A DNA stretch of 64,000 nt from Pontibacter beigongshangensis (GTDB lineage: Bacteria; Bacteroidota; Bacteroidia; Cytophagales; Hymenobacteraceae), in assembly GCF_014332515.1 (NCBI RefSeq), contig NZ_VFSD01000017.1, positions 62,001 to 126,000 on the forward strand. Direction: 5' to 3'. Below, piece by piece: positions 35,181 to 44,926 of this stretch (the stretch's first letter is position 1; each line of letters starts with the position of its first letter). The notes beneath the pieces are model-generated. The model saw only the letters and a list, made by a program, of their open reading frames with translations, had not been told where the DNA came from and searched no databases. The translations under genes were made by a program, and so were the position numbers.

Positions 35181-36410
35181 ATGAAATTAAAACATGTAGC
35201 GCTCTCTTTCCTGGTGATGCTCGCCACGGCCTGCAATACCGGAAATACCACTGCCGACAGCACCACCGCTGAAAAGCAGACAGCCGAAAAACCATGGTCG
35301 GTTTGGATGGCCGACTCTGAGATGAAGCGTACCCCAAAAGGATGGATGATCGACTTCAGGAAAGAACCGAAATGGGACTACACGCAAGGGCTTTTTGCCA
35401 GCGCCCTGGAACGCGTGTGGGAACGAACCGGCAACGAGAAATACCTGAATTACATCAAGGCCTTTGCCGACACCATGATCAATGAGCAGGGTGCGATCAT
35501 GACCTATAAAAAGACAGATTACAACATTGACCGCGTGAATCCGGGCAAGTTCCTGATCGAACTTTATAAAGAAACCGGGGAGCAGAAGTACAAGCTGGCC
35601 GTAGAGGAACTGCGCGACCAGATGCGTACCCACCCGCGCACCTCCGAAGGCGGTTTCTGGCACAAAAAAATCTATCCGCACCAGATGTGGCTCGATGGCC
35701 TGTACATGGGCTCCCCGTTTCTGGCGCAGTATGCAGTAGAGTTTAACGAGCCGGCCCTGCTCGATGACGTGGCCAACCAGATTTACCTGATCGATAAATA
35801 TGCCTGGAACGAGGAAAAAGGCCTTTACCACCACGCCTGGGACGAGAAAAAGGAGCAGAAATGGGCCGATCCTGTCACTGGCAAAGCACCGGAGGTATGG
35901 GGACGTGCCATGGGCTGGTTTGCCATGGCGCTGGTCGATGTGCTGGACTTTATGCCGAAAGATCATCCGAAAAGAGCCGACATACTGCGTGTGACGCAGA
36001 AAATGGCAGGTGCCATAAAGCAGTACCAGGACACAGAGACAGGCCTGTGGTGGCAGGTGGTGGACCAGGGCAGCCGCGAAGGAAATTATCTCGAAGGTTC
36101 TGCTTCAGCCATGTTTACCTACTTTCTGGTAAAGGCGGTGAAGAATGGCTACGTTGGCCAGGAATATATGCAGACTGCTGAAAAAGGATTTGATGGTATG
36201 GTTAAAAACCTGATCCGGGAGGAGCCTGACGGCACCATTAGCATTACCGATATCTGTGCGGTGGCAGGTCTGGGTGGAACCCCTTACCGTGATGGAACAT
36301 ACGAATACTACATTAGCGAGCCCCGCCGCGCCAACGACCCGAAAGGGGTGGCGCCTTTTATTATGGCTGCCCTCGAATTTGAAGAACTGGCAACAACAGC
36401 TGCCAAATAA
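35181..36410 (+). CDS. GH105 unsaturated rhamnogalacturonyl/galacturonyl hydrolase
   Basis: 409-aa lipoprotein (lipobox LATAC, Cys at about 18). The alpha/alpha six-barrel blocks are typical of the YteR/YesR family: HQMWLDGLYMGSPFLAQY with the catalytic Asp at about 178, WGRAMGWFAMALVDVLDFMP, LWWQVVDQGSREGNYLEGSASAMF and GTYEYYISEPRRANDPKGV. It hydrates the 4,5-double bond left by pectin lyases at the non-reducing end, releasing a keto-uronate. It is probably periplasmic or surface-anchored. The pectin methylesterase gene begins 6 bp after its stop, so the two are translated from one message. Confidence 0.94.
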   Translation: MKLKHVALSFLVMLATACNTGNTTADSTTAEKQTAEKPWSVWMADSEMKRTPKGWMIDFRKEPKWDYTQGLFASALERVWERTGNEKYLNYIKAFADTMINEQGAIMTYKKTDYNIDRVNPGKFLIELYKETGEQKYKLAVEELRDQMRTHPRTSEGGFWHKKIYPHQMWLDGLYMGSPFLAQYAVEFNEPALLDDVANQIYLIDKYAWNEEKGLYHHAWDEKKEQKWADPVTGKAPEVWGRAMGWFAMALVDVLDFMPKDHPKRADILRVTQKMAGAIKQYQDTETGLWWQVVDQGSREGNYLEGSASAMFTYFLVKAVKNGYVGQEYMQTAEKGFDGMVKNLIREEPDGTISITDICAVAGLGGTPYRDGTYEYYISEPRRANDPKGVAPFIMAALEFEELATTAAK

Positions 36411-36416
36411 TATTTT

Positions 36417-37400
36417 ATGAAGATAATTAAAAAGATTGCCTTACAGCTCGTGTTTCTGTGCTTCGCCGCCTGGCAGGTGCAGGCACAGAAACACGATTTT
36501 GTGGTGGCAAAAGACGGTACCGGCGATTTCCGGACCGTGCAGGAGGCGTTTAACGCTGTTCCTGATTTCCGGAAGAAGCCCACCACGATCTTTGTGAAGA
36601 ACGGCGTTTACAAAGAGAAACTGACACTGGCAGCCACTAAAACCAATGTGCGGCTGGTAGGGGAGAACGCGACTTCCACTATCCTGACCCACGACGATTA
36701 TGCCTCTAAAAAGAACCGCTTCGGGGAGGAGATGGGCACCACCGGCTCCACCAGCTTCTTTGTTTTCGGCGATGACTTTTCGGCGGAGAACATCACCTTC
36801 GAGAACTCCTCCGGTCCGGTAGGGCAGGCCGTTGCCGTCCGTATTGATGGCGACCGCGTGATGTTTACCAACTGCCGCTTCCTGGGGTTCCAGGACACGC
36901 TTTACCCGCATGGCGAGAAGAGCCGGCAGTACTACCGAAATTGCTACATAGAAGGCACCGTAGATTTTATCTTCGGCTGGTCAACGGCTGTGTTTGAAGA
37001 CTGTGAGATCTTCTGCAAAAAGGAGAGTGGCTATGTAACGGCTGCCTCCACCTCACCAGAGACTCCCTTTGGTTTTGTGTTTCTGAACTGCCGCATCACC
37101 GGCGATGCCCCTGCCAATTCGTATTACCTGGGCCGCCCGTGGAGGCCATACGCCAAAACCGCCTTTATCGGCTGCTACCTGGACAAGCAGATAAAACCGG
37201 AGGGCTGGCACAACTGGAACAAACCGGAGGCAGAGAAAACCACCGTCTATGCCGAGTACAACTCCAAAGGCCCTGGTGCAGCAACAGGCAAAAGAGTGAA
37301 ATGGGCCAAGCAGCTCACGGCGCAGGAGGCAAAGCAATACTCCCTGGAGAACATTTTCGGCGACTGGGTTCCGGGCAAGGCCTACACGGCTACCAGGTAG
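36417..37400 (+). CDS. Pectin methylesterase, CE8 family
   Basis: 327 aa with signal peptide (ends QVQAQ, about residue 23). It removes methyl groups from homogalacturonan, exposing it to PL1 and GH28 enzymes. Catalytic beta-helix motifs: GPVGQAVAVRIDGDR with Gln, CRFLGFQDTLY with Gln and Asp, GTVDFIFGWS with the nucleophile Asp, and LGRPWRPYAKT with the conserved Arg and Trp. Length is normal for a single-domain enzyme. It is co-transcribed with the GH105 gene. There is no lipobox and no sorting tail, so it is probably periplasmic. Confidence 0.95.
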   Translation: MKIIKKIALQLVFLCFAAWQVQAQKHDFVVAKDGTGDFRTVQEAFNAVPDFRKKPTTIFVKNGVYKEKLTLAATKTNVRLVGENATSTILTHDDYASKKNRFGEEMGTTGSTSFFVFGDDFSAENITFENSSGPVGQAVAVRIDGDRVMFTNCRFLGFQDTLYPHGEKSRQYYRNCYIEGTVDFIFGWSTAVFEDCEIFCKKESGYVTAASTSPETPFGFVFLNCRITGDAPANSYYLGRPWRPYAKTAFIGCYLDKQIKPEGWHNWNKPEAEKTTVYAEYNSKGPGAATGKRVKWAKQLTAQEAKQYSLENIFGDWVPGKAYTATR

Positions 37401-37455
37401 CTACTGCCGGGCCAAACCTGCAAGGCTCCGGGAGATGCCAAATTTATATCGGTAC

Positions 37456-37504
37456 CAGCAGCAGTCGAAAATGCCTCCGGAGGGCTATTTTCATTTGAAT
37501 AATT
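37456..37504 (-). repeat. CCTCCGGAGG interspersed element, copy 10
   Basis: CAGCAGCAG tail, exact palindrome, GGCTATTTTCATTTGAATAATT, then the flank TTGGTTGCTGATTG also seen after copy 7. Confidence 0.88.
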
Positions 37505-37528
37505 TGGTTGCTGATTGCCATTATGCCA

Positions 37529-37653
37529 GTGCGGGCTTGTGGCTCGTGCTTTCATTTTACTGATAATGAGCGCGTAAGCATATCAGCTCGGATAAGACTG
37601 AGTTCACCCATGCGCTGGCTTAGAAAATTGCGGTACGAGCTACAAGCCCGCAC
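37529..37653. mobile_element. 125-bp MITE-like element with 21-bp terminal inverted repeats
   Basis: Left end GTGCGGGCTTGTGGCTCGTGC (37529-37549) and the complement of the right end (37633-37653) agree at 19 of 21 positions. The interior has no coding capacity. It is unrelated to the CCTCCGGAGG element next to it. Confidence 0.7.
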
Positions 37654-37811
37654 CAGCGGCGGAATTTGAATATTCAACAACGGATCTGACTGGTTAGAGT
37701 GCGTGCGGAATAAAGAAGTCGCAGAAGATCATATTGAAGAATTCCGCCCATCCTAAAATTCTGATGCAGACAATAAATGCCTAACTTCTGGCATCTATTA
37801 GCTGGAAAGAA

Positions 37812-37857
37812 CAGCCGCCGCAAAACGCTCTGGAGGGGCCATTTCATTAGAATAATT
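37812..37857 (-). repeat. CCTCCGGAGG interspersed element, copy 11
   Basis: CAGCCGCCG tail, GCTCTGGAGGGGCC, then ATTTCATTAGAATAATT, 66 bp before the next pectate lyase gene. Confidence 0.78.
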
Positions 37858-37922
37858 ACTTAAACAGGAATTTATCAACACTGGCGAAATCGCTGTTGTT
37901 TTAACGATCATCCCATTCAAAA

Positions 37923-39629
37923 ATGAAGCTTTATACTCATTCAATTTTACCAGTCCTGCTGATTTTTCTGTGCCTGAGTTCTATGTTGCACGCCCAGCAA
38001 CTGGCCTTTCCGGGGGCAGAAGGTTTCGGCCGGTTCACGACAGGCGGCAGAGGCGGTTCCGTTATAGAAGTAACCAACCTCAACGATTCCGGGGCAGGTA
38101 GTTTAAGGGCTGCCGTGATGGCAGCCGGTGCCAGAACCGTGGTCTTTCGGGTGTCTGGTACTATTGCGCTTAAATCACGGTTGAGCATCACTGTCCCTAA
38201 TCTCACCATTGCTGGCCAGACAGCTCCCGGAGACGGCATTACCATTAAAGATTACCCTGTCGTGATTAATGCCGACAATGTGATTATCCGCTACCTCCGC
38301 TTCAGGATGGGCGATGAGGCCAACCAGGAGGCGGATGCGCTGGAGGCCAGGTTCCGGAAAAACATTATCATAGACCATTGCTCCATGAGCTGGTCTACCG
38401 ATGAATGCGTGTCTCTTTATGCCAATGAAAATACTACACTGCAGTGGTGCCTGATTGCAGAGAGCCTTCGCAACTCTGCCCACGCCAAAGGAGCGCATGG
38501 CTACGGCGGAGTATGGGGAGGCCGGTACGCCTCGTTTCACCACAACCTGCTGGCCCACCACGACAGCCGCAACCCGCGGCTAGGCGAGGAAGCCGGCAAG
38601 GCCTTCGCGCTAACCGACCTGACGGATGTGCGCAACAATATTATTTTTAACTGGGGAGGCAACAGCATGTATGGCGGCGAAGCCATGAATGTAAACATCG
38701 TGAACAATTACTACAAACCCGGCCCGGCAACCTCCAAAGGCGAGCGCATCATCTCCATCGACAAAAACAAGAACCAGGGCACCGAGGTGTACGATAGGTG
38801 GGGCAAGTTCTTTATAGACGGCAATTTTGTGGAGGGTAGCACACGGGCCACCAACGATAACTGGACCTATGGCGTGTACAACCAGTTCCATGGCAGCTAC
38901 GGCACCGTGCCCGAGGCCGACAAGCAGGCCATGCGCATGTCTGCGCCGCACCCCATCGAGGGCAACGTAACCACCCATACCGCACAGGAGGCATATGAAC
39001 TGGTGCTGGAAAAGACAGGCGCCTCGCTGGTGCGCGATGCCGTTGATCTCCGGATAATCGAGAACGTGCGCAACAAAACCTTCACGGCAAATGGATCCAA
39101 CGGAAGCACCAAGGGCATTATCGACTCTCAGAACGATGTGGGCGGCTGGCCGGAACTGCAGTCGCTGCCTGCCCCTGCCGACACCGACCGCGACGGCATG
39201 CCCGATGCCTGGGAAACCGAGCATAGCCTGGACCCTAACAACCCGGCCGACCGAAACGGTGATTTTAACGGCGACGGCTACACCAACCTGGAGAAATACC
39301 TGCACGCCATTGTAGCGGCTGGCACTACCACCAGCTCGCCGGAAGGCGCTCAGCTGGCCGAAGCAAACCTGTACCCGAACCCCTTTGCGGTAGCCACCAC
39401 CTTTGCCTTTGTAACCAAGCAGCAGGGGCAGGCGCAGGTAACCGTGTCAGACATCACCGGAAAGCAGGTGGCTACCCTGCTCAACAAGCCACTGACACCC
39501 GGCGCCTATTCTGTAAACTGGAACGGCACCGACACCAACGGCAACCAGCTCACCAGCGGTATGTATTTTATCTCGCTCCGGATCGGGGAGGAAACAAGTG
39601 TGAAACGGGTGGCGCTGATACGGGAGTAG
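37923..39629 (+). CDS. Secreted pectate lyase, PL1 family, with type IX sorting domain
   Basis: 568 aa. Signal peptide (about 1-24, ending LHAQ). The PL1 beta-helix (about 25-420) parallels the enzyme at 33238: FPGAEGFGRFTTGGRGG, LNDSGAGSLRAAV, IDHCSMSWSTDE, HHNLLAHHDSRNPR. Then comes a calcium-binding segment DTDRDGMPDAWE / NGDFNGDGYTNLEKY. The last 85 residues are a type-A T9SS C-terminal domain: NLYPNPFAVATTF, GKQVATLL, GMYFISLRIGEE. So the protein is predicted to cross the outer membrane through the gliding/Por machinery and be attached or released at the surface. Confidence 0.95.
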   Translation: MKLYTHSILPVLLIFLCLSSMLHAQQLAFPGAEGFGRFTTGGRGGSVIEVTNLNDSGAGSLRAAVMAAGARTVVFRVSGTIALKSRLSITVPNLTIAGQTAPGDGITIKDYPVVINADNVIIRYLRFRMGDEANQEADALEARFRKNIIIDHCSMSWSTDECVSLYANENTTLQWCLIAESLRNSAHAKGAHGYGGVWGGRYASFHHNLLAHHDSRNPRLGEEAGKAFALTDLTDVRNNIIFNWGGNSMYGGEAMNVNIVNNYYKPGPATSKGERIISIDKNKNQGTEVYDRWGKFFIDGNFVEGSTRATNDNWTYGVYNQFHGSYGTVPEADKQAMRMSAPHPIEGNVTTHTAQEAYELVLEKTGASLVRDAVDLRIIENVRNKTFTANGSNGSTKGIIDSQNDVGGWPELQSLPAPADTDRDGMPDAWETEHSLDPNNPADRNGDFNGDGYTNLEKYLHAIVAAGTTTSSPEGAQLAEANLYPNPFAVATTFAFVTKQQGQAQVTVSDITGKQVATLLNKPLTPGAYSVNWNGTDTNGNQLTSGMYFISLRIGEETSVKRVALIRE

Positions 39630-39690
39630 TATCAGAGAAATTTTGTAATACAGTACAAGCTTATAATTACAGATTACCAATACAAATTTT

Positions 39691-41418
39691 ATGATGATCA
39701 AAAACAAATTAACAAGCCGGTTAGTGGTGTTAGTGGGCCTGGCAGGTATCCTGCTTTCTTCCTGTCAGCAGCAAAGCGGAGGTGCTACCACTTCTAAGGC
39801 TGTAGCCGATACCTTTGATGTGTACGAGGGCGTGGAGTTCGATATGCCCAGAGTGCAGGAGCCAAGCTTTGCTGATAACATTGTAAGCATTACTGAATTC
39901 GGAGCAGTGGGCGATGGCCTGACCAAAAACACAAAAGCCTTTGAGCAGGCCATAGAGGCGGTGGCAGCCAAAGGGGGCGGCAAAGTAATAATTCCGCGTG
40001 GCATGTGGCTCACCGGCCCGATAATTCTCAAAAGCAACATCAACCTGCATGCTGAGGCTGGCGCCCTGGTGATTTTCAGCAAAGACTTTGATGACTACCC
40101 CGTTATAGAAACCAGCTTTGAGGGACTGAATACCTACCGGTGCATTTCGCCTATTTACGGCAAAGACCTGGAAAACATTGCCATTACCGGCCCGGGTACG
40201 TTTGACGGCAATGGCGATGCCTGGCGCACCGTGAAGAAAAGCAAGCTCACCGAGTCGCAGTGGAAAGCCAAGGTGCAGTCAGGCGGCGTGCTGAGCGACG
40301 ACGGGCAAATGTGGTACCCTACTGAAATGGCGAAGAAAGGCGACACACCCGGCAGTAATTTCAACGTACCTTTTTACGATACCAAAGAAGAGTACGAGGC
40401 CGTGCGCGACTACCTGCGCCCTGTAATGGTAAGCATCGTGAGCTGCAATAAAGTATTGCTCGACGGACCTACTTTCCAGAACTCTCCTGCCTGGAACCTG
40501 CACCCACTCATGAGCGAAAACGTGATACTGCGCAACCTGAACGTGCGCAACCCCTGGTACTCCCAGAACGGCGATGGCGTAGACCTGGAGTCGTGCAAAA
40601 ACGTGCTCATCTACAACAATACGTTTGATGTGGGCGACGATGCCATCTGCTTTAAGTCGGGCAAAGACAAGGACGGCCGCGACCGTGGCATGCCCACCGA
40701 GAACGTGATCGTGAAAAACAACGTGGTGTACCATGGGCATGGCGGCTTTGTGGTGGGCAGCGAGATGTCGGGCGGCGTAAGGAACGTGCACGTATCTAAC
40801 TGCACCTTTATGGGCACCGACATCGGCCTGCGCTTTAAGAGCACACGCGGCCGAGGCGGCCTGGTAGAGAACATCTACATCTCCAACATCGACATGATCA
40901 ACATCCCGACCCAGGCCATCAGCTTTAACCTTTTCTATGGCGGCAACTCCCCCGTACTGGAAGTAGACCAGCGCGCCGACGACGAGGCCCGTGACGACAA
41001 GCCAGTGCCAGTGTCAAAAGAGACACCATCGTTCAAAGACATCTATATGAAAGACATACGGGTATCGGGTGCAGACGAGGCGCTGGCCCTGCAGGGCTTG
41101 CCAGAGATGAACCTGCAGAACGTGCGCCTGGAGAATGCCGTGCTGAAAGCCAAAAAAGGGATTTCGGCTGTGGATGCTGACGGGATTGAGCTGAAGAACG
41201 TGCAGGTGGTAACAGAGCAAGGCCCCGCCCTCACGATCTACAACAGCAAAAATATACAGGTAAGTGGCTTGACGTACAACGAGACAAAAGAGCCGGTAGT
41301 AAAAGTGCTCGGTCCGCTGACCCAACACGTGAAGCTGGATGCCAAAGATTTTAAGGATATGCAGAAGCAGGTATCAAAAGGGAAAGACCTGAACGACGCA
41401 GCCCTTACCATGGAGTAA
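39691..41418 (+). CDS. GH28 polygalacturonase, lipoprotein
   Basis: 575 aa with lipobox LLSSC at about residue 25. It hydrolyses polygalacturonate, probably releasing galacturonate from chain ends. GH28 catalytic blocks: NGDGVDLESCKN, VGDDAICFKSGKD (Asp pair), GHGGFVVGSEMSGG (His) and GLRFKSTRGRGG (Arg-Lys). The N-terminal IVSITEFGAVGDGLTKNTKAF is the usual start of the fold. Compared with the paralogue at 48161 it has an extra about 100 residues at the C-terminus that continue the beta-helix. It starts 61 bp after the T9SS pectate lyase, plausibly on the same transcript. Confidence 0.95.
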   Translation: MMIKNKLTSRLVVLVGLAGILLSSCQQQSGGATTSKAVADTFDVYEGVEFDMPRVQEPSFADNIVSITEFGAVGDGLTKNTKAFEQAIEAVAAKGGGKVIIPRGMWLTGPIILKSNINLHAEAGALVIFSKDFDDYPVIETSFEGLNTYRCISPIYGKDLENIAITGPGTFDGNGDAWRTVKKSKLTESQWKAKVQSGGVLSDDGQMWYPTEMAKKGDTPGSNFNVPFYDTKEEYEAVRDYLRPVMVSIVSCNKVLLDGPTFQNSPAWNLHPLMSENVILRNLNVRNPWYSQNGDGVDLESCKNVLIYNNTFDVGDDAICFKSGKDKDGRDRGMPTENVIVKNNVVYHGHGGFVVGSEMSGGVRNVHVSNCTFMGTDIGLRFKSTRGRGGLVENIYISNIDMINIPTQAISFNLFYGGNSPVLEVDQRADDEARDDKPVPVSKETPSFKDIYMKDIRVSGADEALALQGLPEMNLQNVRLENAVLKAKKGISAVDADGIELKNVQVVTEQGPALTIYNSKNIQVSGLTYNETKEPVVKVLGPLTQHVKLDAKDFKDMQKQVSKGKDLNDAALTME

Positions 41419-41933
41419 ATGAACAATACTGCGCATGAATATCAGGTTCATGCGCAGTAGTTACTTATTCTACAGCAGCAACAACAGCAGCTTTTTAATG
41501 AGCCAATTCTTGATTTGGAGATGAATTATTGTCCCAAATCGTTGGAAGGAGGTATCCATAGGCTTTGGCTAATTGGAGTATACCCCTACAGGAACTGCCA
41601 GGCAGATGAGATAGCCAGGTGCATCAATTCAGAAAAAATGCCAATAGCCATGGCCTTTGCCTCTCACCCACAAGGTCCCTTTGGGATGACAGAGAAGGGT
41701 GAGCATATGGAAGAGACTACATACGATTTGATATTAGTGCTTCGCCAAATTCAAGATTAGAAATTATGGTAGATAAGCTTTCTGGCAGCTTTATAAGCAG
41801 TAATCATTTCTGAAGATCATATGAAAGGAGCACTAGTTTAGTGTTTATGATAGAACAAGTATTCGTTAGCCTTTTAGGTTGCAGGGTATTAAAAAATTAT
41901 TAACCTATTTAAACTTAATAACACATTTATTTT
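41419..41933. other. 515-bp gap upstream of the giant esterase gene
   Basis: A hairpin lies at 41427-41460. An 81-codon frame at 41515-41760 has unconvincing composition and is not called. Nothing else is identified. Confidence 0.55.
41427..41460 (+). terminator. Terminator-like hairpin after the GH28 gene
   Basis: TACTGCGCATGAA and its complement around ATCAGG, 10 bp past the stop codon; weak T-tract. Confidence 0.65.
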
Positions 41934-44666
41934 ATGAAAAGACCTATACACATACCGCAGTTGCTCTTGCTTTTGTGTCTGCTGTTGGCAGGCTTCAGCA
42001 GCACTGCCCAGACCAAACCCTTTAATGCCGACATCGTGGTAGCCCAGGATGGCAGCGGCGATTTTGAGAAAATACAGGCTGCCATAGATGCTGTGCCCAA
42101 TAACAGCGACAGGCGCACGGTCATCTACATCAAAAGAGGCCTTTATAATACCGAGAAACTGATGGTGCCCGGCACAAAAAGGAACGTGACCCTTATTGGC
42201 GAGAGCCGCGAAGAAACCATTATCAGCTACCATATCTACGACTGCGCCAGTGGCAAGTGCCCTACCGCCGACGCAGCCAAATGGACCGGCGACAACATCC
42301 GCACCTCTGCCACCCTCACCTTGCAGGGCGATGGCTTCCGGGCCGAGAACCTGACCATCGAGAACACAGCTGGCCCGGTAGGGCAGGCGCAGGCCATCAC
42401 CGTAAAGTCAGATAAGAACGTGTTTGTGAACTGCGACCTGAAAGGCTACCAGGACACCATTTACCTTTGGGATGCCGGCAAACGCACCTACTTTGAAAAC
42501 TGCCTGATCGAGGGCCGCACTGACTATATTTATGGCGCTGGAATTGCGTTCTTTCAGGCTTGTGAAATCCGCAGTTGGGGCGGCGGCTGGATTACAGCAC
42601 CTTCTACGCCTCGTACCCAAACCTACGGCTACGTATTCAACGAGTGCCGCCTGACTTATGCCACCAGCAGCCCACGTTCCGGCGACGATGGCGAACTGGT
42701 TAGGCTGGGCCGCCCATGGCATGAATATCCGCATGTAGTCTGGATGAATTCCGAAATGACAGAGAAGATCCATCCGCAAGGTTGGGGCGATACCTGGAAC
42801 ATGGACTACGCAGCCACCAGCCCCGATCTGAAGCTGTACGAATACAACAACACCGGGCCAGGCGCCGATATGAGCAAGCGTGCCAATTGGGTTGGTTTGC
42901 GCGCCCTTACAGCCGGAGAAGCAGAGAATTATACCGTAGAAAAGGTAATGGCAGGCACCGATAGCTGGAACCCGGCCGCAGAGGCGCCTGTAGTGCCCTC
43001 TTATAACTGGACAGGTGCCGCCGCCACCAAAGGCTGGTTAGTGGCCGAAAACTGGAACCCGGCAGCCGTTCCGGCTACCGGCGAATCAGCCACAGTAAGC
43101 GGAGAGCACGAAGTGCTGGCAGACGGTGGCAGTTTTGTTGCCGACCTGAACATGGTAAACGGAGCTGTGCTGCGGGTAACCGGAAACAGCACCGTAACCT
43201 ATCTTTCTATCGGCGGTTCAGCAATCCGTGCGGCTGAAGAAGTGACACTGGCTGGCAAAATTTCGACTAAAGAAGCCAACACCTTTGGCGTAACCGGCAC
43301 ACTTACCCTGGATGCGGCACTGGCTGGCGTGCATAACCTGACAAAAGAAGGCAATGGCCTGCTGGTGCTGGCCGCCAACAACACAGACTACTCTGGTGCC
43401 TGGACCATCAGCGCCGGTACACTGCAGGCAAAGGCTGCCAACTCATTGGGCAGAGGCAGTGTGAACATAAGCAGCGGTGCCACCCTTGCCATCGATAACG
43501 ACGGGGCGCTGCAGCCAACCTCGCAGTTGCGTGTAGCAGCAGGTGCTGCGCTGGTGCTCAACGCCGACGTTACCCTGAGTGAGTTCTTCATCGGTAGCGA
43601 CATGCAGGCCATGGGCGAATATACGGCCACGACACATCCGGACCTGATCAGTGGGACTGGTAAAGTGATTGTAGGCCGGCCAGGCTCCTTTACTTTTGTG
43701 GGAGGCGCCAACGGCAACTGGGATAACGCGGCCCATTATTCGCCGCAACTATTGCCGGAGGCCGGAGAGACCGTATACGTGAACCGGGAAATTGAAACAA
43801 CTGGTGAGCCTTTCCCGGCTAAAATGGTGTTGCAGCCGGCAGGCAACCTGCGTATGCGCGGCAACCATGCCGTAACCGGAGAAGTGGAAATGGAAGCAGG
43901 CTCCCGCATAACCTATGCCACCGGCGGAACCGGCTTTTCGCTGAATGCGCCCATTAATGTGCTCGGCGATGTTACTATGCAAATGAGCAGCAACAATGCG
44001 GCTGGTAATGCGCTCACACTGCTGGGCAACTTAAGAGGAGGAGCCAAGGTGACAGCCTTCAACAACCGGAATGAGCAGGTAACAGCCACTTTAATATTGA
44101 GCGGCGACAACAGCGGTTTTTCCGGTACCTGGGATGCCACCAGGCCAAGCAGCAACGCCGCATCGGTTACTCGCCTAGAAGGCACGAGCGCCTTTGCTTT
44201 CGGAAGCGGTCAGATAGAGGTTGGCGCTAACAACAAGGTTCTTTTCAGCCACGAGAAAAGTGCCGGCGACGAACTGAAACTGGTAACCAGCGGTACGGGC
44301 AAAGCTGTGTTGAACACCAGAGTAAGCGTTATTAAATTTATACACAATGGGGTAGAAATGCCAGCCGGTATTTACACAGCAGCATCGCACCCTGCTCTTT
44401 TCGAAGGACCAGGCGCCCTGGAGGTGGCTACCATTGTGTCTGTGGCTGCTGAGCTGGAAAAACAACCTGTCCGTTACGCTGATAAGACCTTGTACCTTAC
44501 CGGTTCACGCACTGCAGTTACAGTTTACTCCATTACTGGTGCGGTGGTTCAGAAAGAAACCAGCGACAAGGCTATCTCTTTTAAAGGCTACAAGCCTGGA
44601 CTTTACGTTGCCCGCTACTTTGTAGATGGTAAGCACGGATCTGCCAAAGTGCTGATCCGAAAATAA
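41934..44666 (+). CDS. Giant modular pectin methylesterase (CE8) with repeat region and type IX sorting-like end
   Basis: 910 aa, about three times a normal CE8 enzyme. Signal peptide to about residue 26. The CE8 domain (about 30-345) has GPVGQAQAITVKS, LKGYQDTIYLWD, GRTDYIYGAG and RLGRPWHEYPHVVW; the nucleophile region reads TDYIYG instead of VDFIFG. From about 360 to 820 come two beta-rich blocks, each opening with a Trp/Asn motif (NWTGAAATKGWLVAENWNP; FTFVGGANGNWDNAAHYSP), with autotransporter-like strand repeats (LTLDAALAGVHNLTKEGNG, TISAGTLQAKAANSLGRG). The last about 75 residues resemble a sorting domain (VYSITGAVVQKE, GLYVARYFVDGK). Probably a surface-displayed enzyme. Confidence 0.88.
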   Translation: MKRPIHIPQLLLLLCLLLAGFSSTAQTKPFNADIVVAQDGSGDFEKIQAAIDAVPNNSDRRTVIYIKRGLYNTEKLMVPGTKRNVTLIGESREETIISYHIYDCASGKCPTADAAKWTGDNIRTSATLTLQGDGFRAENLTIENTAGPVGQAQAITVKSDKNVFVNCDLKGYQDTIYLWDAGKRTYFENCLIEGRTDYIYGAGIAFFQACEIRSWGGGWITAPSTPRTQTYGYVFNECRLTYATSSPRSGDDGELVRLGRPWHEYPHVVWMNSEMTEKIHPQGWGDTWNMDYAATSPDLKLYEYNNTGPGADMSKRANWVGLRALTAGEAENYTVEKVMAGTDSWNPAAEAPVVPSYNWTGAAATKGWLVAENWNPAAVPATGESATVSGEHEVLADGGSFVADLNMVNGAVLRVTGNSTVTYLSIGGSAIRAAEEVTLAGKISTKEANTFGVTGTLTLDAALAGVHNLTKEGNGLLVLAANNTDYSGAWTISAGTLQAKAANSLGRGSVNISSGATLAIDNDGALQPTSQLRVAAGAALVLNADVTLSEFFIGSDMQAMGEYTATTHPDLISGTGKVIVGRPGSFTFVGGANGNWDNAAHYSPQLLPEAGETVYVNREIETTGEPFPAKMVLQPAGNLRMRGNHAVTGEVEMEAGSRITYATGGTGFSLNAPINVLGDVTMQMSSNNAAGNALTLLGNLRGGAKVTAFNNRNEQVTATLILSGDNSGFSGTWDATRPSSNAASVTRLEGTSAFAFGSGQIEVGANNKVLFSHEKSAGDELKLVTSGTGKAVLNTRVSVIKFIHNGVEMPAGIYTAASHPALFEGPGALEVATIVSVAAELEKQPVRYADKTLYLTGSRTAVTVYSITGAVVQKETSDKAISFKGYKPGLYVARYFVDGKHGSAKVLIRK

Positions 44667-44682
44667 CTCACTTTTTACTTCT

Positions 44683-44720
44683 AAACCACGTGGCGCTGTT
44701 CTGCAGCGCCACGTGGTTTT
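44683..44720 (+). terminator. Strong terminator after the giant esterase
   Basis: AAACCACGTGGCGCTG and its complement around TTCT, followed by a short T-run. Confidence 0.88.
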
Positions 44721-44866
44721 CCTTCCTGATCCAGCAGTAGATAGAAGAATTGATCTGAAAACAGCCTCAGATTTATCTTGTTAAAGCTGTTAAAACGAGT
44801 TCAACTATTCAATAATGATGAATCAGGTGAAAAAGGCTTCTCGTATTATCAGGAAGCAGGTTTATG

Positions 44867-44900
44867 TTAATTTCTAATTTTGAATTTCTAATTTTTAATT
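44867..44900. repeat. AATTTCTAATTTTGAATTTCTAATTT AT-rich repeat
   Basis: Shares TTTTGAATTTCTAATTT exactly with 48104-48120. Shorter fragments occur near 1481 and 47940. Confidence 0.6.
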
Positions 44901-44926
44901 CGGCGTAGCCCCTTAACCTTCCTTCC

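Larger units (their letters stand above)
37401..37922. other. 522-bp gap rich in repeats
   Basis: Holds interspersed-element copies 10 and 11 and a 125-bp inverted-repeat element between them. No gene. Confidence 0.75.

Noticed and set aside
41515..41760. 81-aa open frame between GH28 and the giant esterase
   Set aside because: No family, no recognisable start signal and unconvincing composition; it may be chance.
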